From: Sphingobacterium lumbrici | Lineage (GTDB): Bacteria; Bacteroidota; Bacteroidia; Sphingobacteriales; Sphingobacteriaceae | Assembly (NCBI RefSeq): GCF_006476045.1 | Contig: NZ_SRZY01000011.1 | Span: 558,001 to 622,000 of the forward strand | Direction: 5' to 3' | Length of the DNA stretch: 64,000 bases | Shown: positions 8,739 through 17,654 of the stretch, piece after piece | Position numbering within the stretch: position 1 is the stretch's first letter | How the letters are laid out: the number at the start of each line of letters is the position of its first letter | Program-made: the position numbers and the translations under genes | Notes under the pieces: generated by a model | The model's database searches: none | What the model saw: the letters and a program-made list of their open reading frames with translations, nothing else | What the model was told of the DNA's origin: nothing

Positions 8739-9717
8739 TTGTTAAGAATTTTTGTACGTATTCGTAGCTCTTCTTTATACTTTCAAATTTATTGGGGATA
8801 TAAATATCATCTTGTTCTACAAAGGCAAATTGTAATCCTGATTGGTTTGCACTCTGTACAATATTAGGATAGTCTATCGTTCCTGTTCCCACTTCGGTAT
8901 AGCGTACATTCGATTGCATCAGGCTATCAAACGGTAGTTTGTCGAATGCGTCGCCAACAATATTCGTTGTGTAATTTTTATCCATATCTTTCACATGCCA
9001 TAGGGAGAAACGTCCCGGATATTTCTCGAAATAGCTTTGCGCACTGATGCCAGCTTTTTCAATCCAAAAGATATCCAGTTCAAAGTCTACTAGTTCAGGT
9101 TCTGTAAAAGCAATCAAGATATCTAAACCTTTTGTGCCATTGGCAAAATTTCTGAATTCCCAAAAATGGTTGTGATATCCCATTTTGATACCAGCCTTTT
9201 TGGACATCTCACCAGCTTTATTTAATTGCTCGGCTGCATATTGATAGTCGGATACCGATAGATTATTTAGGTCATCCATCGGCGTTACCGGGGCAATGAT
9301 ATACTTTTGTCCTAACTCGTGTGCGATCTCAATATATCTTTCAATGCTCTCTTTGTCGCTGTGTTTTTTATCAAGGTATCTTGATAAATCGTAATGTCCA
9401 CTATGAGATTTGAGATTGTTATCTTTCAAAATATTTTTTAGATCGGCAATAGGTAGCCCCCAAAAGCAATTTTCTGCAGTATCTACACCGTAAGTTTCGA
9501 CATGTTTGTATCCTATCCTTGCAACAGTTTCTAATACAAGTTTGGGATCTTCGTTGATAAGATCTCGAAGTGTAAACAATTGTAATCCTATATCGTGGAA
9601 GGGAGAGTCTCCAGTGTTGCTGTTATTAGTACAGGCAGACAACAGCTGTGTACCTAAAAAAGCTGAAGTCAGTCCTATCCCTGTTTTTTTTATAAAATCT
9701 CTTCTTGATTTGTCCAT
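8734..9717 (-). CDS. Exported sugar phosphate isomerase/epimerase-like TIM-barrel lipoprotein
   Basis: A 327-residue protein of the xylose-isomerase-like TIM-barrel family (AP endonuclease 2 / IolE-like). The N-terminus has a twin-arginine motif (KSRRDFIKKTG) and then a lipobox ending LLSAC at residues 25-29, so it is probably exported folded through Tat and lipid-anchored in the envelope. Likely metal-binding residues lie in MGYHNHFWEF, DFELDIFWIEKAG, LWHVKDMD and the late FVEQDD segment. Such proteins are common in Bacteroidota and are thought to act on sugars or cyclitols; the substrate cannot be deduced here. It is a single-gene unit. Confidence 0.88.
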   Translation of the reverse strand: MDKSRRDFIKKTGIGLTSAFLGTQLLSACTNNSNTGDSPFHDIGLQLFTLRDLINEDPKLVLETVARIGYKHVETYGVDTAENCFWGLPIADLKNILKDNNLKSHSGHYDLSRYLDKKHSDKESIERYIEIAHELGQKYIIAPVTPMDDLNNLSVSDYQYAAEQLNKAGEMSKKAGIKMGYHNHFWEFRNFANGTKGLDILIAFTEPELVDFELDIFWIEKAGISAQSYFEKYPGRFSLWHVKDMDKNYTTNIVGDAFDKLPFDSLMQSNVRYTEVGTGTIDYPNIVQSANQSGLQFAFVEQDDIYIPNKFESIKKSYEYVQKFLTK

Positions 9718-9809
9718 ATGTATATAATCTGGTTGCAGCAGCAGTGCCTTCCCACAGTAGATAAGAGGAAGGCAGGTTACAAAGACTAAATTTATAAAAA
9801 AAATGCCAC

Positions 9810-9841
9810 AAAAAAAGGATTCCCGAAAGAATCCTTTTTTT
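9810..9841 (-). terminator. frr terminator
   Basis: AAAAAAAGGATTC...GAATCCTTTTTTT hairpin; read on the minus strand it closes the pyrH-frr unit 20 nt after the frr stop. Confidence 0.9.
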
Positions 9842-9861
9842 ATTGTTATAAAAGCATCGAC

Positions 9862-10425
9862 TTAAACCGTCATGATATCTTTTTCTTTTAATTCAGCTAG
9901 TTGATCTACTTTTGCAATGTAGACATCGGTCAATTTTTGAACTTCACCTTCTCCTACTTTAATCTCATCTTCTGAAGCACCATCATTTTTTAGTTTTTTG
10001 ATGGATTCGTTGGCATCTTTACGGATGTTACGTACAGCTACCCTACCTTTTTCAGCTTCTTCTTTTGCTTTTTTTACGAGGTCACGTCTTCTCTCTTCCG
10101 TCAACGGAGGTACGACCAAACGTATTACAGAACCATCGTTTTGCGGATTTAGACCAATGTTAGAATCAATGATGGCTTTTTCGATCGCACCCATGATCGT
10201 CTTTTCCCAAGGTTGAATCACTAATGTGCGAGCATCGGTCGTGTTAATATTTGCAACTTGAGAAAGAGGTGTGGGTGAACCGTAATAGTCTACACTAATA
10301 CCGTCCAGCATAGAAGGTGTAGCTTTTCCTGCGCGGATTTTTGTAAGTTCTGATTCGGTATGGGTTACTGCTTTAAGCATGCTTTCTTTGCAGTCGTCCA
10401 ATTCTAGTGATATCAGTTCGTTCAT
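9862..10425 (-). CDS. frr: Ribosome recycling factor
   Basis: Splits post-termination ribosomes together with EF-G. The 187-residue sequence has the family layout: helix 1 with ESMLKAVTHTESELTKIRAGKATPSML, the small beta domain (YYGSPTPLSQVANI), then two long helices rich in charge (LTEERRRDLVKKAKEEAEKGR...). It lies 19 nt behind pyrH, the usual bacterial pairing, and shares its transcript. Confidence 0.98.
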   Translation of the reverse strand: MNELISLELDDCKESMLKAVTHTESELTKIRAGKATPSMLDGISVDYYGSPTPLSQVANINTTDARTLVIQPWEKTIMGAIEKAIIDSNIGLNPQNDGSVIRLVVPPLTEERRRDLVKKAKEEAEKGRVAVRNIRKDANESIKKLKNDGASEDEIKVGEGEVQKLTDVYIAKVDQLAELKEKDIMTV

Positions 10426-10444
10426 ATCTTTGAGTATTTATTCG

Positions 10445-11149
10445 TTAGCTAACTATAGTTCCAATGTGTTCACCAGAAGCTAATTTTTTCAAATTGCCCG
10501 GTTTATTCATGTCAAATACAATAATAGGAAGATTGTTTTCCTGGCATAAAGTAAATGCAGTCATATCCATTACATTAAGCCCTTTTTCATACACTTCGGT
10601 AAATGAGATGGTATCAAAGCGTTTGGCATTCGGATCTTTCTCCGGATCTGCAGTATAGATGCCGTCTACACGTGTTCCTTTCAATACAGCATCGGCATTA
10701 ATCTCAATGGCACGTAGAGAGGCTGCGGTATCTGTTGTGAAATAAGGGTTACCTGTGCCGGCACCGAATATCACCACTCTACCTTTTTCTAAATGTCTAA
10801 CTGCTCTTCTACGGATGAATGGTTCACAAATTTGTTCCATTTTGATCGCCGTTAACAAGCGCGTCTTTAATCCTACTTTTTCTAAAGCATCCTGAAGCGC
10901 CATGCTATTGATAACCGTTGCAAGCATTCCCATGTAGTCTGCTTGTACACGATCCATGCCGGATTTTTCTGCGCTTAAACCGCGATAGATATTACCTCCG
11001 CCAATAACGATGGCTATCTCCAGTCCCTGATCGTGAATTTCTTTAATATCGCGAGCGTATTGTGCGACTCTGTTGATGTCAATGCCATAGCTTTGCTCCC
11101 CCATAAGAGCTTCACCGCTGAGTTTAAGTAGGATACGTTTATATTTCAT
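10445..11149 (-). CDS. pyrH: Uridylate kinase
   Basis: Phosphorylates UMP to UDP; an allosteric hexamer of the amino acid kinase family. The 234-residue sequence begins [15 protein letters not shown] and shows GGGNIYRG (phosphate-binding loop), [10 protein letters not shown], and [15 protein letters not shown]. The frame is open 9 codons further upstream, but the ATG at 11147-11149 matches the conserved start and fits a -7 box at 11181-11188. frr follows. Confidence 0.98.
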   Translation of the reverse strand: MKYKRILLKLSGEALMGEQSYGIDINRVAQYARDIKEIHDQGLEIAIVIGGGNIYRGLSAEKSGMDRVQADYMGMLATVINSMALQDALEKVGLKTRLLTAIKMEQICEPFIRRRAVRHLEKGRVVIFGAGTGNPYFTTDTAASLRAIEINADAVLKGTRVDGIYTADPEKDPNAKRFDTISFTEVYEKGLNVMDMTAFTLCQENNLPIIVFDMNKPGNLKKLASGEHIGTIVS

Positions 11150-11180
11150 GTATATTCTTTTTTGGAATCTTTCCAAAAGC

Positions 11181-11188
11181 CAAAGATA
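11181..11188 (-). promoter_or_regulatory. pyrH -7 box
   Basis: Read on the minus strand, TATCTTTG fits TAnnTTTG. The transcript would begin near 11175, about 25 nt before the pyrH ATG. No clear -33 element. Confidence 0.55.
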
Positions 11189-11221
11189 TGATTTTTTTTT
11201 ATCCGATAAGATAGCAGGGCG

Positions 11222-12364
11222 TTATTTGTTCCTGTTTTTTACGCTTTCAATGGTCTGTCGATAATAGTTTTCATAATCAGGAAGGATCTTGCTGATCTCA
11301 AAATCTTTAGCACGCTTGAATGCTGCAGCCTTAAATTCCGCTAATCGTCCACAGTCTTCAAGGATGTATATAGCGTTTTTAGCCATTTCATCTACATTGC
11401 GAACATCGCTCAAAAATCCGGTTACACCCTGCACATTCAGTTCGGGCAGTCCCCCGGCATTAGATGAGATGACAGGAACACTGCAAGCCATCGCTTCTAG
11501 CGCAGCAAGGCCGAAGCTTTCGGAACCGGATGGAATCAAGAACAGATCTGAAACGGATAGGATCTCTTCGATAGCGTCTTGTTTTCCTAAAAAACGCACA
11601 CTGTTGGCAATACCCAATTGTCTGGATAGTTCTTCTGCATTGCTCCGTTCAGGACCATCTCCCACCATAAGTAATTTGCTGGGTATTTTTTGATTGACCA
11701 GATGGAATATGCGTATCACGTCATCGGTATTTTTAACCTGTCGAAAATTGGACGTATGTACTAATATACGTTCATCATCCGGGGCAATAGCTTTTTTAAA
11801 ATGCTCCCGTTTTTTGTTGTAAAAGCGGTTAAGATCAATGAAGTTGGGTATGACCTGAATAGGTCTTGTGATGTCAAAAAAGGATAATGTCTCTTCTCTA
11901 AGGCTTTCCGAAACAGTTGTGACGCCATCAGACTCATTGATAGAGAAGGTAACTACGGGCTTAAAGCTTTTGTCTCTACCTACAAGGGTAATATCTGTTC
12001 CGTGTAAGGTCGTTACAACGGGGATATCAATGCCGTATGTTTTTAAAATTTGTTTCGCCAGATAGGCCGCGGAAGCGTGAGGAATGGCGTAATGGACATG
12101 TAAGATGTCTAATTTTTCAAAACGCACCACATCCACCAGTTTGCTTGCTAAAGCGGATTCATAGGGAGGGAAGTCGAACAACGGGTATTGGGAAACGGCT
12201 ACTTCGTGGTAATATAAGTTTTCGGAAAAGAAATCCAACCGTGCCGGTTGGCTATACGTGATAAAGTGTATCTGATGTCCGTTGGATGCCAGTGCTTTGC
12301 CTAATTCGGTAGCGACTACACCACTACCACCAAAAGTTGGATAGCAAACTATGCCTATTCTCAT
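11222..12364 (-). CDS. bshA: N-acetyl-alpha-D-glucosaminyl L-malate synthase (bacillithiol biosynthesis)
   Basis: GT4-family glycosyltransferase that joins GlcNAc from UDP-GlcNAc to L-malate, the first step of bacillithiol synthesis. The 380-residue protein opens MRIGIVCYPTFGGSGVVATELG, the BshA signature, and contains HGTDITLVG, the GDGPERS nucleotide loop and the ESFGLAALEAMA motif of GT4 enzymes. bshB and bshC are not in the window. It is a single gene between pyrH and a long structured intergenic region. Confidence 0.93.
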   Translation of the reverse strand: MRIGIVCYPTFGGSGVVATELGKALASNGHQIHFITYSQPARLDFFSENLYYHEVAVSQYPLFDFPPYESALASKLVDVVRFEKLDILHVHYAIPHASAAYLAKQILKTYGIDIPVVTTLHGTDITLVGRDKSFKPVVTFSINESDGVTTVSESLREETLSFFDITRPIQVIPNFIDLNRFYNKKREHFKKAIAPDDERILVHTSNFRQVKNTDDVIRIFHLVNQKIPSKLLMVGDGPERSNAEELSRQLGIANSVRFLGKQDAIEEILSVSDLFLIPSGSESFGLAALEAMACSVPVISSNAGGLPELNVQGVTGFLSDVRNVDEMAKNAIYILEDCGRLAEFKAAAFKRAKDFEISKILPDYENYYRQTIESVKNRNK

Positions 12365-12767
12365 CTATTTATTTTTAATGGTTGATGAAAACTAGATGTA
12401 AATAGCCTGTGTGTCATTCCATTTACATCTCATTTCATTCAAATACATATTTTTTAGTTTATAAACTAAAGACTTGTTTCTTATAGATTATAAATTTGCT
12501 ACAAATAAAGGATTATTTATGCAACAGTATACCAAATAAATTGCCATAATTGTGCAAAATTTTAGAGTTTACCACGGCATATACCATTGACTCTTGGATA
12601 TATCTTATATCCAAATTGTATTGATCAGATTGTTGGCGATATCCGAAGCAATCGTCCGCATCGGAGGATAAAGTGAGCTATTTAGTCTGCCGATTTGATT
12701 CGAGAAGGTGGCTGTTTTTTCGGTACTGAAACATGCCAAGACTAAATAGTTTTCATAATTTTGCATT
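12365..12767. other. 403-nt intergenic region with four inverted repeats
   Basis: This gap between the diverging bshA and arfB genes holds several dyads: AGATGTAAAT (12394-12403) with ATTTACATCT (12421-12430); a perfect 18-bp palindrome at 12453-12470 (TTTAGTTTATAAACTAAA); TTGGATATA/TATATCCAA at 12594-12614 with a 3-nt loop; and CTATTTAGTCT (12678-12688) with AGACTAAATAG (12739-12749). The minus strand also has a 53-codon frame, 12605-12766, of unremarkable composition and unknown family. The arfB -7 box is at the right edge. Confidence 0.6.
12756..12763 (+). promoter_or_regulatory. arfB -7 box, start codon 4 nt downstream
   Basis: TAATTTTG (TAnnTTTG) ends at 12763 and the arfB ATG begins at 12768. 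No Shine-Dalgarno-like sequence fits between them, so a leaderless mRNA is likely. Confidence 0.55.
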
Positions 12768-13172
12768 ATGATATATAAGGATGAGGTGGTTACAGAATTA
12801 ACTTTCAAGACTTCCCGATCGAGTGGGCCGGGTGGGCAGAACGTGAATAAAGTCGAGTCTAAAGTTACTGCGATATGGCATGTGGAGGAATCTCAATTAC
12901 TTTCTGATGTCGAAAAAAACACTATTAAACAACGATTGGTCCACCGGATAAATGCATTGGGTATGCTAATTGTAGATTCGTCCGAGACTAGAAGCCAGTT
13001 GGAAAATAAAGAACTCGCCGTAGAGAAATTGATGTATTTGATTAATAATGCACTCAGACCGGTGAAAAAACGTATACCGACCAAGATATCCAAGGCAAAA
13101 GTGTTAGAACGTCTGGACCGTAAAAAAAAGCAGGCAACTAAGAAGAAAGATAGAAAGTGGAGATTGGAGTAA
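12768..13172 (+). CDS. arfB: Alternative ribosome-rescue peptidyl-tRNA hydrolase ArfB
   Basis: Releases peptides from ribosomes stalled without a stop codon. The 134-residue protein has the release-factor catalytic motif GGQ at residues 22-24 in SSGPGGQNVNKVESKV, and the basic C-terminal tail (from about 108: ISKAKVLERLDRKKKQATKKKDRKWR) that plugs the empty mRNA channel. That tail and the short length separate it from RF1/RF2. It is a monocistronic gene. Confidence 0.95.
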   Translation: MIYKDEVVTELTFKTSRSSGPGGQNVNKVESKVTAIWHVEESQLLSDVEKNTIKQRLVHRINALGMLIVDSSETRSQLENKELAVEKLMYLINNALRPVKKRIPTKISKAKVLERLDRKKKQATKKKDRKWRLE

Positions 13173-13349
13173 AGGATTTACTGAGATACTATATTGAAAT
13201 AGGGGGGTAAATCCGGTCAAAATTTCAATAGGGAAGCTTTTTTAGGTGAGCTTATACTCACCGTTAGGTATAACGAATCGTAAACCTATACTACACTTTA
13301 GGGAAAGCTTATCTGGAGTTCTGAGATAGCTGTAGGAGAGCCAGAGGGG
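13173..13349. other. 177-nt gap with three successive hairpins
   Basis: Between the converging arfB and cbpM genes. GGTGAG/CTCACC at 13245-13262, TAGGT/ACCTA at 13265-13288 and AGCTTATCT/AGATAGCT at 13306-13331 could fold one after another. None has a clear T-run, so they are poor rho-independent terminators; a small structured RNA is possible but untested. Confidence 0.4.
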
Positions 13350-13628
13350 TTATGTGATATGATTTTTCATACGACTAAGCTCCAATTGAAGTTGCGCAAT
13401 ACGATTTAACAAATGTTGGACAACGTCGATCCCCTGTAAATTTAATTCCAGATCGTAGTGCCACGTGGAATACTGTTCCAGTTGAGTAAGTTGTTCTTCA
13501 TATATAAATTCTTCTTCTTCTACAGAAACAAGTTCTATCAGGCCATTTTCATGCAGATCCCGGACAAACGTGCTTTCTATCCTACAGGATCGACAGACAT
13601 CTATTATTTTAACCAGTGTTCTTTCCAT
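13350..13628 (-). CDS. CbpM-like chaperone modulator (MerR-type fold)
   Basis: A 92-residue protein of the CbpM family, small MerR-like proteins that bind and inhibit the J-domain co-chaperone CbpA. The N-terminal half has the winged-helix pattern (VCRSCRIESTFVRDLHENGLIELV) and the C-terminal half is a helix predicted to pair (NRIAQLQLELSRMK). It lies 4 nt behind the DnaJ/CbpA-type gene, which is the classic cbpA-cbpM arrangement and the best support for the call. Confidence 0.85.
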   Translation of the reverse strand: MERTLVKIIDVCRSCRIESTFVRDLHENGLIELVSVEEEEFIYEEQLTQLEQYSTWHYDLELNLQGIDVVQHLLNRIAQLQLELSRMKNHIT

Positions 13629-13632
13629 GATG

Positions 13633-14544
13633 TTATGTTCTTAAATCGCTCAATTGCCGGAATAGATTTTTCTCCTCCTCACTGAGGTTCTTCGGGTTTT
13701 TGATATTTATCTCTGCATATAAATCGCCAAATTTCCCCTCCTGTTTATACAGGGGGAAGCCTTTCTCTTTGAGCCGGATTTTGGTTCCATTTTGTGTTTC
13801 AGGTTTTATTTTCACATTGATCTGCCCATGTAGCGAATTTACTAGGGCATTACCACCCAATAAGGCGGTATATAAATCGAGTTCCAGCTTAGTGTATAGA
13901 TCATCTCCTTTACGTTGGAATCTTGGATCTGCGGCAATGGTAAATGTGATGTAAAGATCTCCTTTGGGACCACCATTAACTCCGGCAGTTCCCTGACCTT
14001 TTAGACGTATTTTCTGTCCATTTTGGACACCTGCCGGAATAGTGATACGGATGTTTTTTCCGTTTACGGTGAAGGTACGCTGATGTGTAACCGAGGCCTC
14101 TTTCAACGTGAGGTTTACTTCGGCATTCAGATCCTGTCCACGGAAAGCACTTTTGCGTCCACCCCCAAAACGGGAACCAAACATCTGTTCAAAGAAATCA
14201 GAATATTCTCCAGTATCGTAATTGCCACTATAGTCAAAGTCGAATCCTGCGAACGGATTCTTCGTACCACCCCGTCCCTGATGCGAATACTGCTGCTGGG
14301 CTTTTTGGTATTCTTCTCCATGTTTCCAATGTTCACCATATTGGTCATATTTCTTCCGCTTCTCTAGATCCGTAAGTACTTCGTTTGCCTCGTTTATTTC
14401 CTGAAATTTTTTCTTGGCATCATCATCATTTGGATTCAGATCGGGATGGTATTTACGAGCCAGCTTTCGATAAGCCTTTTTGATATCATCCTGTGAAGCC
14501 GATTTGTCTAAGCCGAGTACCTTATAATAATCTAAGAATGCCAT
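13633..14544 (-). CDS. cbpA: Curved DNA-binding protein CbpA-type J-domain co-chaperone
   Basis: A 303-residue DnaJ-like co-chaperone that stimulates DnaK. It has a J domain (1-70) with HPD at 33-35 ([10 protein letters not shown]), a Gly/Phe-rich linker (about 88-128), and the two-part C-terminal peptide-binding domain. The zinc-finger region of DnaJ is absent, which makes it CbpA-type rather than DnaJ. The following gene encodes its likely inhibitor CbpM. Confidence 0.92.
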   Translation of the reverse strand: MAFLDYYKVLGLDKSASQDDIKKAYRKLARKYHPDLNPNDDDAKKKFQEINEANEVLTDLEKRKKYDQYGEHWKHGEEYQKAQQQYSHQGRGGTKNPFAGFDFDYSGNYDTGEYSDFFEQMFGSRFGGGRKSAFRGQDLNAEVNLTLKEASVTHQRTFTVNGKNIRITIPAGVQNGQKIRLKGQGTAGVNGGPKGDLYITFTIAADPRFQRKGDDLYTKLELDLYTALLGGNALVNSLHGQINVKIKPETQNGTKIRLKEKGFPLYKQEGKFGDLYAEINIKNPKNLSEEEKNLFRQLSDLRT

Positions 14545-14611
14545 AGTTTATGTGTAGACTAATGTTTGAAAAACAATACAGATTACTTTTTGTTTGATTG
14601 TAGCCGGAAAC

Positions 14612-14647
14612 GTATAAACGCCTCTGCAGACAAGCAGAGGCGTTTAC
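14612..14647 (-). terminator. Hairpin after the M28 peptidase gene
   Basis: GTATAAACGCCTCTGC pairs with GCAGAGGCGTTTACG around a 6-nt loop. It lies downstream of the minus-strand peptidase gene (stop at 14670) and upstream of cbpA. The stem is strong; the trailing T-run is short (TTTATAC). Confidence 0.7.
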
Positions 14648-14669
14648 GAAGTAAGAATCAACTTTTAAT

Positions 14670-16247
14670 TTATTCTTTGTTGCTATCGACCGCTAATCGT
14701 TGTGAGCGGTTGGCAATTTCCCAGGTGATATGGAATACCAGTTTCTCTCGTTTTACCATCATCGGGAAATCAATTTTATCCACGGTGTCATTTGGTGTAT
14801 GATAATCCGGATGTAATCCTGAAAAGAAAAAAGCGGAAGGGATTCCTTTTTGTGCAAAGTTGTAATGATCTGATCGGTAGTACAAGCGCATGGGATCTTT
14901 TGGATCATCATAAGTGAAATCAATCTCCATCTGTGTGTATTCTTTATTCGAGGCTTCGGTGATCTGTTTCAATTCCGAGCTTAGTTTATCAGTGCCTATT
15001 GCATGGATATAGTTGTGATTTCCGGCTAGGTGCTTGTCATCGATACGACCAATCATATCCAAGTTGAGGCAAGCTACTGTATTGGCTAGTGGCAATATAG
15101 GATTTTCTGTATAGTATTTCGATCCCAAAAGTCCTTTTTCTTCTGCCGCAAGTCCGATGAATAAGATACTCCTCCTTGGTCCGTTACCTTCTTTTTTAGC
15201 TTGGGAGAAAGCTCTTGCCAACTCCAGTACACCCACTGTTCCTGACCCATTGTCATCGGCTCCCGGAAAAATTGTACCATCAGGAAGAATTCCGTCGTGA
15301 TCGTAATGCCCCGAAATAACGATAATTTCGTCTTTTAGATCTGAACCTTCTAATAATCCCAAAACGTTGGGATCACTTAATTTTTCGACCTTCACACCCA
15401 TAGTAGCCAAGAAAGAGGTGTTAATCCGTACCGCGGAAGGGTTGAAGGATCTGTTAGCTTCTTCTTTGAATTTTTTGACAGAAGTATTTGCTTTTGCCAG
15501 CAATTTATCTGCTGTAGCTACTGAAATGTTTATAACGGGAACAGCTTGTGTGATATTTCTGTTTGTATTACTTCCATCGTCTAGCATAACACGTCCGCCA
15601 GTTAATCGACCTTTCATTTCCGCTAGCATTTCTGCTACTTGAGAACTTGTAGAAAATATGGCTGCCGGTTGTAGTTTTGTTAATTCCTGAATTCTTTTAA
15701 AACGGCTTGAAGACCATTCTGATTTATTATTTTCCTTGGTGATAAGGGATTTGCCCGTTTCGTCGGTTGGTTCGCTTTCGTTAATGAGCAAGACTATTTT
15801 TCCTTTTACATCTATTCCGCTAAGCTCGTTGTAATTTGCATGCTGGATACCATAACCGACAAAAATGATTTCGTTTGCGGAGAAATCTTGAATATCATGA
15901 TCTGCCTGTACATAGAAATCTTTTCCGTTTATCCAGGTTTCGCCGTCAATGCTGAAATTTTCGACCTGATAAGCGATTTGTTGTAAGGCTACAGGTTGAT
16001 AAAACGAACCATTGACGGGAGCTGCAAGCTCATAGGATTTGAATTCATTCGCGATATATTCAGCGGCTTTTCTTCCTCCTTCCTGTCCCGTACCACGGCC
16101 TTCAAATTCAACAGAACTCAAGGTAGTCAAGTGCTTTCTGGAGCTTTCTGCCGTAATTAGATCCGCATATTTTTGCTGTGTATTTTGTGCGATACTACAA
16201 CTGTACAGTGCAGGAATGATGAATAAAAGAGAAAACAGTCTTTTCAT
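14670..16247 (-). CDS. M28-family zinc aminopeptidase, probable lipoprotein
   Basis: An envelope peptidase of about 525 residues. The N-terminus is a lipoprotein-type signal (MKRLFSLLFIIPALYSC). A protease-associated-like insert (about 80-240) precedes the M28 catalytic domain, where the di-zinc ligands are recognisable: the His in SGHYDHDG, the Asp in GADDNGSG, the Glu pair in AAEEKGLLG, the Asp in NLDMIGR and a late His in RSDHYNFAQ. I start at the ATG at 16245-16247, which gives the signal peptide directly; longer starts would overlap the rpiB stop. It is the third gene of a tatC-rpiB-peptidase run. Confidence 0.9.
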   Translation of the reverse strand: MKRLFSLLFIIPALYSCSIAQNTQQKYADLITAESSRKHLTTLSSVEFEGRGTGQEGGRKAAEYIANEFKSYELAAPVNGSFYQPVALQQIAYQVENFSIDGETWINGKDFYVQADHDIQDFSANEIIFVGYGIQHANYNELSGIDVKGKIVLLINESEPTDETGKSLITKENNKSEWSSSRFKRIQELTKLQPAAIFSTSSQVAEMLAEMKGRLTGGRVMLDDGSNTNRNITQAVPVINISVATADKLLAKANTSVKKFKEEANRSFNPSAVRINTSFLATMGVKVEKLSDPNVLGLLEGSDLKDEIIVISGHYDHDGILPDGTIFPGADDNGSGTVGVLELARAFSQAKKEGNGPRRSILFIGLAAEEKGLLGSKYYTENPILPLANTVACLNLDMIGRIDDKHLAGNHNYIHAIGTDKLSSELKQITEASNKEYTQMEIDFTYDDPKDPMRLYYRSDHYNFAQKGIPSAFFFSGLHPDYHTPNDTVDKIDFPMMVKREKLVFHITWEIANRSQRLAVDSNKE

Positions 16248-16258
16248 ATCTTTTGACA

Positions 16259-16690
16259 TCAAGAACAAGAAATTTTATTCACCCGATTGGCATGTCTTCC
16301 ACCTTCAAAATCTGTCGTAAGGAAAGCTTTTACAATTTCTTTTGCTAAATCAAGATCAATAAAACGAGCTGGAATACAAATGATATTAGCATCATTATGC
16401 AAGCGGGCCAAAACGGAAATTTCTTTTTGCCAAGCTATAGCTGCACGTACGCCTTGATGCTTATTGGCTGTGATAGCTACACCATTCGCACTGCCACAGA
16501 TCAGAATGCCAAATTGACTTTTCCCATCTTCTACGCTGGATGATACGGGATGTGCAAAATCTGGATAATCCACAGAATCTGCCGTTGCGGGACCAAAATC
16601 TTCTACATCATGTCCTAATTCTTTCAATACATCAACAAGGGGTGCTTTGTAATCAAATCCTGCATGATCGCTTCCAATGGCTATTTTCAT
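16259..16690 (-). CDS. rpiB: Ribose 5-phosphate isomerase B
   Basis: Interconverts ribose 5-phosphate and ribulose 5-phosphate in the pentose phosphate pathway. The 143-residue sequence has the RpiB/LacAB landmarks: IGSDHAGFDYK at the N-terminus, DYPDFAHPV, the catalytic cysteine segment GILICGSANGVAITANK, and RAAIAWQ. It lies 13 nt behind tatC and 11 nt ahead of the M28 peptidase gene. Confidence 0.96.
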   Translation of the reverse strand: MKIAIGSDHAGFDYKAPLVDVLKELGHDVEDFGPATADSVDYPDFAHPVSSSVEDGKSQFGILICGSANGVAITANKHQGVRAAIAWQKEISVLARLHNDANIICIPARFIDLDLAKEIVKAFLTTDFEGGRHANRVNKISCS

Positions 16691-16703
16691 GATATTTATT
16701 GTG

Positions 16704-17573
16704 TTAATTGTTATAAAATTCTTTTTCTTTCAATTCCTTTTTTCGGAGTACATTCGCTGAAACCATGATACTTATTTCATATAGAATGAACATCGGCGCA
16801 CTTACTGTTAATAGCGTGATCACATCTGCGGTAGGCGTAATGATAGCTGCTATTACTAAGATAATGACAATAGCATAACGTCTGCTCGCACGCATAAATT
16901 GCGGTGTCATCAATCCTAATTTGGATAGGATAAAAATCAAAATCGGCAACAAAAATACCACCCCACACCCCAAGGTCAATGTGGCGATAGTTGATAGATA
17001 CGAATCGATTGTAATTTGGTTGGTTATTTCTGTACTTAAGGAAATATTAGCTAGAAAGTTGACCGAAAGAGGCACTACGATATAATAACCGAATAACGCT
17101 CCTATAACAAACAATAACGTTGCGTAGAAAACGAATCCGCTGGCTGATCTTCTTTCGATGTCGGTAAGGGCTGGTTTCACAAAAAGCCAAACTTCAAATA
17201 GTAGATAGGGAAACCCCAAAGCCACGGCCATTAATAAACAGGAATTGATTTGTAGCATAAATTGACCTGCGAGCTCGGTATTAATAATATTAAAAGGAAT
17301 GTGTTCTACACAAAAGCCGTCTAAGTTTAGTAGAGCTCCTAATTTGCACATCATTCTGTATGTCCAAAAGTCAAGATTCTTGGGCCCCATAATGATGTCG
17401 TTGAAGACAAAATCGTAAAATGTGAACGCTAGAATTGCAAAAACGGTGATAGCGACCACGGATCGGATAATGTGCCAACGAAGTACCTCTATATGTTCAA
17501 AAAAGGACATCTCTGCTTCGATGTTTTTTCCTTTATCTTTTATTGCGTCTATTAATTTTTTACTACTTGACAT
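16704..17573 (-). CDS. tatC: Twin-arginine protein translocase subunit TatC
   Basis: Polytopic receptor for twin-arginine signal peptides. The 289-residue protein carries MSFFEHIEVLRWHIIRS (the family's FxEHLxELR motif) ahead of TM1, then several more hydrophobic helices including FPYLLFEVWLFVKPALT and the C-terminal IVIILVIAAIITPTADVIT. An additional N-terminal hydrophilic stretch of about 20 residues precedes the motif. tatA/B are not adjacent. A Tat substrate candidate is encoded at 8734-9717. Confidence 0.97.
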   Translation of the reverse strand: MSSSKKLIDAIKDKGKNIEAEMSFFEHIEVLRWHIIRSVVAITVFAILAFTFYDFVFNDIIMGPKNLDFWTYRMMCKLGALLNLDGFCVEHIPFNIINTELAGQFMLQINSCLLMAVALGFPYLLFEVWLFVKPALTDIERRSASGFVFYATLLFVIGALFGYYIVVPLSVNFLANISLSTEITNQITIDSYLSTIATLTLGCGVVFLLPILIFILSKLGLMTPQFMRASRRYAIVIILVIAAIITPTADVITLLTVSAPMFILYEISIMVSANVLRKKELKEKEFYNN

Positions 17574-17593
17574 GTTTACATTCTATGGATAAC

Positions 17594-17630
17594 AAAAATA
17601 CCATTCTTTGACATAAGAATGGTATTTTTT
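17594..17630 (-). terminator. accC terminator
   Basis: AAAATACCATTCTT pairs with AAGAATGGTATTTTT around a 6-nt loop; read on the minus strand it ends the accB-accC unit. Its 3' side (17593-17600) also reads TATTTTTG, a possible -7 box for tatC. Confidence 0.85.
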
Positions 17631-17654
17631 AATGGGAAAACAAAATTTTTACGC

